In this document: in pieces, positions 56,917 to 64,000 of the stretch
Numbering within the stretch: the stretch's first letter is position 1
Layout of the letters: every line of letters starts with the position of its first letter
Assembly: GCA_949825045.1 (NCBI GenBank)
Contig: OX463820.1
Coordinates: 8,320,501 to 8,384,500 of the forward strand
DNA from: Argyresthia goedartella
Lineage: Eukaryota; Arthropoda; Insecta; Lepidoptera; Argyresthiidae
Reading direction: 5' to 3'
DNA length: 64,000 nucleotides
The notes under the pieces: generated by a model
Database searches by the model: none
The model's input: only the letters and a program-made list of their open reading frames with translations
What the model was told of the DNA's origin: nothing
Program-made: the position numbers and the translations under genes

Positions 56917-57687
56917 TTTTTTGGCATGTTGCCAAGTGTATTTTTGAATTCTTCCCAGTATCTAAGCGTCTCCGAGTCCAATTTACTTGCCACTAGATAA
57001 ATAATTAAAGTATCCCAGTGTTGTGTATTTTCTCCCAAGCTTTCAAGGTCTCTGAGGTTTTTGTTTACATTATCCAAAAATTGTCTCAGTGACGCAGAAG
57101 ATTCTTTGTGAATGTGATTTATGTTGAATAGTGAGTGAACATGGTTGCCCACCAGCTGACGCGTGTTATTGTAACGGTCCGGTAATTAGTTCCCATGCCA
57201 CCCTGTAATTGTTTGATGACATTTCGAGTGATTTTATGATTTGAGAGGCTTCACCTTGCAAAGATGCACGCAAATAATGAAATTTTTGAATGTTATCTAT
57301 CATTGTGTTGTTGTGTATGAGTGACACGAATGTATCCCTGAATTCAAGCCAATTATGATATTCACCTGAGAATCGTGGAAGGTCGATCGTTGGAAGTTTG
57401 ATAAAAGCCTTTTTCGCACTTGCATCCAGAGTTGTTTGTACAGACCCGTCGACGACAGTGGTAGATTCATTGTCTCGTATCAGCTGCATGGCAAGCGCGA
57501 GCTGAGTTTGATAATCCGATTCAAACTGCTCCCGCTCCTTCATCTGCTCCTCTGAAATGCCGACAATTTCATCGATTAATGTCTGATTTTCGTCATAAGC
57601 TTGTTGTAGCAACTTATAGGTTTCAAGGCGATTTTTAACCTGCAAAAGATCTAATTCTGATAATCCTTTTTGCTTGGCTGAGTACAA
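56859..57687 (-). pseudogene. BEL/Pao gag remnant
   Basis: Frame 57166-57687 (173 codons) reads a coiled N-terminal part and then 'IDLPRFSGEYHNWLEFRDTF' and 'KFHYLRASLQGEASQIIKSL', the core of the gag domain of this superfamily, ending at a frameshift after 'AWELITG'. Frame 56859-57152 continues the same domain with 'GNHVHSLFNINHIHKESSAS' and 'LRDLESLGENTQHWDTLIIY'. The zinc-knuckle end is lost at the inverted repeat. Confidence 0.85.
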
Positions 57688-58500
57688 AGAATCAATGTAA
57701 TTTTTGAATATAGTGACCTTTGATTTGTGTGTGGCTCGTCTTTTTTATGGGTATTGACAAGTTCTATTGAACTCATCTGTTTCAGAGCGAGGGTTGATTC
57801 GTCAGGCATGTTTTATGAAAGTATTGAAATGTAATTAATAGATACTTATATTTATGAATGATGCAAATTGTAGGCGCCGCGCTGAGTAGCGTAATCTACC
57901 AAGCTATGTAGGTAGGCTGACAATTTACGTATGAGGCACGCCCGTGCACCGCAAAGCAAGGCGAAGTAACCTGAAGCGTAAAGCGATTGGTTCTATTAAA
58001 ACACAATCAATGTGAATATGATATTAGTTTTGATCTGGGGGGTTAATTAAGCGATTTGTGCTAAATATGATGAATATGAATGAATTTGAGGTAGAAAGAA
58101 AAAAAAATCTGATGCAATGATTTTACAAATTTGTGGTGATTTAGTTGATGCAAAGTTGAATGATTAGTAGGGAAAGGCACAGTAATCAACGATATGCTGA
58201 AACGAAAATCATGTGAATATGATTTGAAGTTAAAGTTTGGGGTCAGAGGAGGTTAAATTGGTCAAACTCACAACTGCTGCTACCAAACCCTTTTTCGTCC
58301 GTTATCGTGACTGCCGCCGGTGATGAGATGAAGCTGCTGCTTGATGATTCCGGATGCTAGTCGTCCTGATGTCCTCGCTGTTGCGCTGACCGATGTGTGT
58401 TGAACGGCTTACTGAATTCCAGGCTCCCTTTGTCTTGACTTAGCTTGCACTTGGCGCGCGCGTGTCCTTTTTTCGAGTTTTATCTTGATATCTCGTTGAC

Positions 58501-58514
58501 GGATCGAAGGACCA
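58501..58514 (-). other. Candidate primer-binding site
   Basis: In minus sense 'tggtccttcgatcc' begins two bases after the 5' LTR. It starts TGG as expected of a site complementary to a tRNA 3' end; the tRNA is not identified. Confidence 0.5.
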
Positions 58515-58515
58515 T

Positions 58516-58721
58516 AGATAGGCCAGGTAAATAACAGAAAGTGGACTGTATTTAAAGTTGGTATAATAGGTCAAAAGGTGAGATTTTACAAGTAAAGGCT
58601 ATACGATGCGTTCGCGACAATGCTTTGGTTCTAAGTGATGAGAGCCGCGTAGATGCAGCGCGGCGCGCTACCGCGCCTCCCGCCGCCCGCTGCCCCGCCG
58701 TCGTGATGATGTGCTTGTACA
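58516..58721 (-). repeat. BEL/Pao 5' LTR
   Basis: 206 bp, partner of 54695-54890, with a ~10-bp extra 'tatacgatgc' stretch. Confidence 0.9.
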
Positions 58722-58867
58722 ATAATGTTACTTGAACTCAGTCTTCACAGTGTAATTTTTTTTAAAAATAGCAGAATTGTGTTTGTTTTTATTTGACTAT
58801 GACCATGGCCTTAGATTCGTCTAAGTTAAATTGAAAATGTTCGACCAATCAGAAGCCAGTATTTCCA

Positions 58868-59060
58868 GCCAATGAGAGACGTCCCACAATTATGGGGCCG
58901 GGTATTTCGGGGTCGAACAGGCAGTGCACGGCCTCGGAATGCCCGGCCCAGGAATGCACGGCTTGGAATGTCCGGCCCCGGAATTGGCGTCCCAAATCCC
59001 ACAATTCCGGGGTCGGGCATTCCGGGGCCGGGCATTACTGAACCGTGCATTCCTGTCCCC
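58868..59060. repeat. CG-rich minisatellite, right cluster
   Basis: Degenerate units of 'ggaatgcccggccc' and 'ttccggggccgggcatt' in both orientations with 'gacgtcccacaatt' and 'ggcgtcccaaatcc'. Related to 54300-54475, so the two clusters flank the BEL element. Confidence 0.75.
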
Positions 59061-59101
59061 CGAGTGAGCGAGCGTTCAGCGGCTGAACGCTCGCTCACTC
59101 G
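59061..59101. repeat. Perfect palindrome, 20-bp arms
   Basis: 59061-59080 and 59082-59101 are exact reverse complements ('gagtgagcgagcgttcagc' arms) with a single-base centre, directly behind the right CG-rich cluster. Confidence 0.95.
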
Positions 59102-59569
59102 ATACAAAGTGTTGCCACCCTCTGATTTTGATTTTCCCCGGACTCCTCGTGAATTTTCCTTAAATTAGGCACTTCTCAAAAAAAACCTCTAATAGGTAAT
59201 TTATTCTAAAAATATAACACAAATTGAGGAGAATTACACACTATATTATTTCACGGAATGCGTCCATTGTTTGGGTTTCCATTTCGTCCAACAGTTCAGT
59301 GTTTTGTTCTTAAAATCATACATCGAGAACGGCACATCACCATACAAAGTTACGTTCGGATACACGCAGTCACGACTTAAATTCTTTTGCGAACTGAAAA
59401 TCAAAACTTTCTCTAAAAAATCCCCGACATATTTTTATCCTCAATATTCCCCTTAATAATTTTATACCCTAAAAAATCCCCCAAACCTTCAAAAATCCCC
59501 TAAATCTAGGGGAAAATAAACTAAGGTACATACACTGCAAAATCGAATGAAAGAAACGTAGCCAATTCT

Positions 59570-59595
59570 TTCTCTCTCTCTCTCTCTCTTTCTCT
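59570..59595. repeat. (TC)n microsatellite
   Basis: An almost pure TC run with one 'ttt' interruption; the antisense open frame with an Arg-Glu run (59521-59715) is an artefact of it. Confidence 0.95.
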
Positions 59596-60056
59596 GTCTA
59601 CGGAATGAATAAATATATAATGACTACAGTCACCGTAGTACGGCGATATGGCGCTAGGGATGTCTCTGTGAATCGATTCAATCGATGATCGATTTTTCGG
59701 ACGTCGGGTTTGCACCAGATCGGTTAAAGATTAGAAGCTCGGATGAAACGATCGCAAAGAATTACGACGCAATATTGTTGATCATTTTCCTCTACATCAA
59801 AAATAACAAACATTAAATATGGATGAAAAGTTAAGATATTGATAGTTGGCGAATTTAGGTAGGGGTGGAAGGACTGAACGATACTGGCTTCCTTTTCTTT
59901 CATGCTGGCAGACAGACGATGAATAGTTGTTGGCATGATTCCAAGTCTGCTAGCATGAAATGAAATAAATCATTATGTCCCCTTTATGAATAACTATTTC
60001 ACCAGCAATGTTTAAGACTGTATGCCTACATACCCTAAAATTGTTTATGTTTTACT

Positions 60057-60120
60057 TATAGCTTTGAGCTGTGAATAATTATAATACCTATAGCTTTGAG
60101 CTGTAAATAATTATAATACC
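60057..60120 (+). repeat. 32-bp tandem duplication
   Basis: 'tatagctttgagctgt.aat' to 'aattataatacc' occurs twice in a row with one difference. Confidence 0.9.
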
Positions 60121-60124
60121 TACT

Positions 60125-61640
60125 AACTGATTTGGTTTTGATAAAGATGCATCTAAGAAATAGTTTTCATCTATGTATCTATTTGTTTCCTTTTCTAATA
60201 ATTATCTTATAATAACGGGGTGGCAGAGATACTGATGCTCCCATATGCAGCCAGTCATTTTAACTCCTTCAAATCATTTTAATTCCTTAACCGATTCAAA
60301 CTCTCTCGTTTAAATCGGAGATCGATGCAAAGGGATCGATGTATCTCTAGTACGTGAGCAAAAATGGAAATCAAAGGGAATTAGACTATCTTGTAAGAAA
60401 AAACGAGAATTACTGTGGCAATAAACAAAACGATTAAAACATATAATTTTCAACACACCTGCTCGTAAAGTAGGTCTTATTACAGAGTATTTACAATGAT
60501 AATGCAGAATATTACCCATGCCGTGCCTTTTACATTACATTATCGCACTAGTGCCTTTTCATTACATATCTTTTTAAATATTAGCAAGAAGTTTTGTTTC
60601 GAAAACAGTTAACCTCTCCTTTCCCGGGAGTTCGAGACGTCAAAAACGACAAATACCGGAGTGTTTTTGAGCGTGCGGGCTGCGCGGCACTTGACTAATA
60701 TATCAAGTGATTCTGTTGGAATGGTAACACTTAGAATTATGGGAGTTGTATATCTGAGTAGCTAATGAAACCCTCTTTTACACAATGTGTAGAAAATGTC
60801 ACTGTGACCTTAGTTTATTTTTGTACTGGCATGAGAAACACAGACTTCTATGAAAATGCTCCCTCTCGACACAAATCTAGCCGACATCAGAAAATTATCA
60901 ACAACATGTACATGTTGTTTGATACCTACGTAATCTACACAAAATAACCTTTTCAAAACAATAAAAACATTAGGGTGTTCTTATAGAAACTTTCGAATAT
61001 TTCAGCGTTTCAAATTTTCATAAAATACGGAAAGTAAACTGACGCATCGCGCGAATTATGCAAATCTTGTGAAATTATTTGTGAAGAGACTAGACTACCT
61101 AGCGTTATATTTCTTAGTTCCTAGGATAGGTAATTTATTCAATAAGAGGAAAACAAGTGGTATTTGCCACTAAATCATAAATGATAAGTGTGAGGACGCC
61201 ATATCTCGCAAGGAAAGTATAAAATAGGTAGAAATCAACACTTTGTACTATTATTGAATTTATAGGCAATAGGTGATACTTATCATTCTAGAATTAGTGG
61301 TTCTAAGTAGAAGACAAACTAGGCTTTCTAACAGTGTATCGTACTATGTACCTTTTCATACAAAAATAATTCAAAATCATGCATGTTATTTCGTGTCACG
61401 GTGTGTTGTTTCTGGGCTTTCTCAAGGTCTCGGCAGGTGTACGATATGCGTTTATACAGAGTGTGCAAAGATGGAACGAAGAAAATGTTTCGCCGTGATT
61501 TGATTCTAGGTAAAATAGCTAAACTGGTGTTTCGTTCGTGTAGGTATGGTGTAAGTTTGAGTTAACTAGTATTTAGTTGTTATGTGTATATGAAGTGTTT
61601 CCACGCGGCTCCGTTCACGCGCAAGTACCGATACCTACTG
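60125..61640. other. Stretch without recognised genes
   Basis: No motif could be assigned. The frames at 60765-60947 and 61273-61565 are short, and no conserved pattern is seen. Confidence 0.5.
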
Positions 61641-61659
61641 TTCTTACAAAGTGTAATAT

Positions 61660-61745
61660 TGTGTAATATTGTGTTAACTAGTGTTATGCGAGATCAGATA
61701 TGTACTTTTGACAATTTAGTGTAAGATTAAACAAATTTGTAAAAA
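61660..61745 (+). repeat. Inverted repeat, left copy (partner 63466-63590)
   Basis: Contains a 29-bp stretch (61698-61726, core 'tgtacttttgacaatttag') whose exact reverse complement is at 63510-63538, with weaker similarity around it ('ttgtgttaact' / 'agttaacacaa'). The pair brackets the small gene and the repeats at 61842-62690. Confidence 0.75.
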
Positions 61746-61841
61746 ATAAACAATTATTTGAAATGTGTAATTAGTAATTAGCTACGACCTACCTAATGTG
61801 TAATTGTGTAATTAGGTTTTGGAAAAATAAAAAAGAACAAA

Positions 61842-62184
61842 AATTTATATAGTTATATATTCACATTCTTTATTGCCCTGTGCATAAAAATGTACTTAAA
61901 AGAAATTTTATAACAACAGGCGAGCTTATCTCTAAAAAGATATTTCTTCCAGCAAAATTTATATAGTTATATATTCATATTCTTTATTGCCCTGTGCATA
62001 AAAATGTACTTAAAAGAAATTTTATAACAACAGGCGAGCTTATCTCTAAAAAGATATTTCTTCCAGCAAAATTTATATAGTTATATATTCATATTCTTTA
62101 TTGCCCTGTGCATAAAAATGTACTTAAAAGAAATTTTATAACAACAGGCGAGCTTATCTCTAAAAAGATATTTCTTCCAGCAAA
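61842..62184 (-). repeat. Three tandem 114-bp repeats derived from a LINE 3' end
   Basis: Three nearly identical units. In minus sense each reads 'tgctggaagaaatatcttt', 'agagataagctcgcc' and ends in 'gcaataaagaatatgaatat'. This matches the 3' untranslated end of the plus-strand LINE at 19620-20055. Above it, 62185-62200 continues once more ('caaacctgggcg'). Each unit has its own AATAAA in minus sense. Confidence 0.9.
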
Positions 62185-62422
62185 CCTGGGCGAGACATAA
62201 TTGTTTAAAAAACAGGACAGTACTAATGCACAATGAAACTGTATACATTATATTTACACACACACGCGTACACAATTATGGAAAAGTAGTAAACAGTAAG
62301 TAAGTAGGTAAACAATTCTATACAAGTTCTTAGATAGTTGTTTGACTGATATTTGTAACTTTTACCGTATAAAAAATGGAATAAAGTACACAATTACGGA
62401 AAAATGAAAAAGAATTTTGTTG

Positions 62423-62690
62423 CAACTGTCAAAGTAAACAATTTCTATACAAGTTATAAGATAGTTAGGTAGTTGGCCACAAATAGAAATTGTTATTTAC
62501 ACAAACGCATAAATATTAGACACATAAAAATTCCACACAAAAAGATAGAAACATTGCAACTGTTAAAGTAAACAATTTCTATACAAGTTATAAGATAGTT
62601 AGGTAGTTGGCCACAAATAGAAATTTTTATTTACACAAACTCATAAACATTAGACACATACACACATAAAAATTACACACAAAAAGATAG
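62423..62690. repeat. ~133-bp tandem duplication
   Basis: 'gcaactgtcaaagtaaacaa' (62423) and 'gcaactgttaaagtaaacaa' (62556) begin two very similar units containing 'ttaggtagttggccacaaat'. This is the likely 3' untranslated region of the small gene above; AATAAA in minus sense at 62636-62641. Confidence 0.85.
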
Positions 62691-62761
62691 AAACATCCGG
62701 ATCGCTAACGCTATGAAGGAGGAGAATTACAATCACACACTGATGGCTGATTTAGATGTGT

Positions 62762-63421
62762 CTAGCTAGCAGCTGCTGATGACTGTGAAAATAGAAAAAT
62801 ACATTATTGTATATGGTATGGTACTAGAAAGCATGGAAGGATAGCTGGAATAGAAGAGTAGGTGCAGGAGAAATGCACAAAGGCCCCGCTCAAATGGGCC
62901 AGCTGCAGGCAGGCCACACCCTGTTGGAGGAGAAGAATGGTATGATACCACCGGTGATCTATCTGCTTGCTAATCAGAATACCTACCACCATTTCTTCAG
63001 CCAGCGAGCGCCGGCAGCGCCTTGATGTCGACGGCTGCGGGGAGGAGTCGCCCTCGCTCCCGCTCCGGCCCAGAGAAGCTGGTTGCTTCACCATCTATAA
63101 CATAAATAAAATAGGCAAATTAAATATAAACAAAATACCAGACTGGCAGTCAGTGACATTTGCAGTATAATTATTTGTGTCCTTTTAGTATAAAACTTCA
63201 CATTTCCCAGGTAAATATTTAATTATACTTGGTAAAACTATATTCAGACCGTTTAGGCTGCTGAATGGAACAAATTAATGGATATGTATATATATAAATA
63301 TAAAAGGAAACGAAGCAAAAACGATGCGAGTGAAATTTCAATTATTTACCTTCATCCGACCGGAGCGGGAGCGCACATACACCAGCTTCTCATCAAGCTG
63401 GGCATGGTAGTCATGATCCAT
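62762..63421 (-). CDS. Unrecognised small protein, three exons (or 3' end of a longer gene)
   Basis: Exons 63350-63421, 62987-63094 and 62762-62782 join in phase to 66 codons. The first starts MDHDYHAQLDEKLVYVRSRS, the second reads 'MVKQPASLGRSGSEGDSS' and 'SRRCRRSLAEEM', and the last gives 'SSAAAS' and a stop. Splice signals: acceptors 'ttttttcag', 'gttatag' and 'tttcacag'; donors 'gtaaat' and 'gtaggt'. The protein is basic and Ser/Arg-rich, hydrophilic, with no signal peptide or membrane segment and no family I can name. Only one base precedes the ATG after the acceptor, so coding exons may continue beyond 64000 and the Met may be internal. The middle exon is GC-rich compared with its flanks, as expected of a real exon. 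Confidence 0.55.
62987..63094 (-). CDS. Small gene, exon 2
   Basis: 36 codons between 'gttatag' and 'gtaggt'; an alternative donor three bases earlier ('gtggta') would drop one Val. Confidence 0.55.
63350..63421 (-). CDS. Small gene, exon 1 (first seen)
   Basis: 24 codons, ends in phase 0 at 'gtaaat'. Acceptor 'cttttttcag' one base before the ATG. Confidence 0.55.
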
Positions 63422-63465
63422 TCTGAAAAAAGTAGCTAAGGCATTAGGATCAAAACGTACACTCT

Positions 63466-63590
63466 GTGCACTTTTACAAATTTGTGTAATTTTGCATTTT
63501 TTTGTCATTTTACACTAAATTGTCAAAAGTACATATCTGAACTTGCAGGCAAACGAATCCGCCTAAAAAGACAAGTTAACACAATATGAC
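63466..63590 (-). repeat. Inverted repeat, right copy (partner 61660-61745)
   Basis: See the left copy. It lies just upstream of the small gene's first seen exon. Confidence 0.75.
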
Positions 63591-64000
63591 ACAAATTTGT
63601 TATTTTTTTATTTTATTTTTATTTTTATTTTTTTTATTTTGATATTTCCACTTGGGCATCGTGTAGGGTGTCTTACGAGCATAATTTTATGTCATATGCA
63701 TGTTTTCCCTAGGACCAATATTTATAGAGATATCGATATTACAAACATAATATGACGTATATCTCGAAATCGGTGAGGTGCACGAGGAAAATGTTTATAA
63801 CCAAAAGTGATAGCAAAAAGCAGCACTACACGATTCCGAAGCAAAAAATAACAGTCAAAAAAAATATTTTTTAACACAATTTTTCTAAGTCGCTGGATGC
63901 TGGATTTTTCCATTGATAAAAAAAAGGGGCTTCCGCCCCCTTATCGACACTGAACTCCAATCATAAAGCCGCGGAACCTTTGATATGGAAACCTCAATCA

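Larger units (their letters stand above)
54695..58721 (-). mobile_element. BEL/Pao LTR retrotransposon, internally deleted
   Basis: LTRs at 54695-54890 and 58516-58721 flank remnants of gag and integrase on the minus strand. 'ataat' directly abuts both outer ends (54690-54694 and 58722-58726) and is the likely 5-bp target duplication. In minus sense the LTR begins 'tgtacaagcac' and ends 'ggcctatct'. Protease, reverse transcriptase and RNase H are gone, replaced by an inverted repeat (55999-56916). Family assignment rests on the integrase and gag motifs described below. Confidence 0.88.

Noticed and set aside
61850..62690. CRISPR-like array of repeats
   Set aside because: The repeats are direct tandem copies without unique spacers, in a eukaryotic LINE 3' end.

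Overview
The window looks like a stretch of a moth or butterfly (Lepidoptera) chromosome. The base composition is AT-rich, there is one clearly split host gene with large introns, and the rest is dense with transposon remains of kinds common in lepidopteran genomes: tRNA-headed SINEs, APE-type LINEs, a BEL/Pao LTR element, Tc1/IS630-like DNA transposons, MITEs and long hairpins. No bacterial genes, rRNA genes or CRISPR arrays were seen. The order is inferred from these element types and gene structure; no search was run. || Main gene: a minus-strand annexin of the B11 / vertebrate A7-A11 type occupies about 30.26-54.08 kb. Ten coding exons were assembled by reading splice sites on the minus strand. 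They sum to 1452 nt, 483 residues plus stop, with all phases closing. The protein has a ~170-residue Gly/Tyr/Pro/Gln/Ser-rich N-terminal region followed by four annexin repeats. Its introns (178 bp to 9.3 kb) are filled with mobile DNA. || Left third (1-30 kb): repeats and decayed transposons only. 1-13 kb holds microsatellites, a duplicated hairpin, three SINE copies, fragments of LINE reverse transcriptases and repeats present in two copies. 13.3-17.5 kb holds a decayed LINE and a better preserved LINE with endonuclease and reverse transcriptase in one frame, interrupted by stops. 18.6-23.4 kb is the most unusual block: a minus-strand non-LTR element that carries OTU-type cysteine protease domains upstream of an AP endonuclease, bounded by identical 26-bp direct repeats and itself interrupted by a plus-strand LINE 3' end. 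23.9-26.1 kb is a dead IS630/Tc1-type transposon with 22-bp inverted ends and an apparent intron. || Annexin introns (30-54 kb): two SINEs, several MITEs, a 66-bp perfect hairpin, a 1.1-kb multi-level palindrome, Tc1 and gag-like remnants, and two head-to-tail LINE copies, one with an open 559-codon reverse transcriptase frame. || Right end (54-64 kb): a BEL/Pao element with recognisable LTRs, a likely 5-bp target duplication, gag and integrase remnants, and a 0.33-kb inverted repeat where protease and reverse transcriptase should be. It is flanked by CG-rich minisatellite clusters. At 62.76-63.42 kb three minus-strand exons encode a 66-residue protein, or the C-terminal end of a longer one, that was not recognised. 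It lies between inverted copies of a ~100-bp sequence and next to a three-fold 114-bp repeat.
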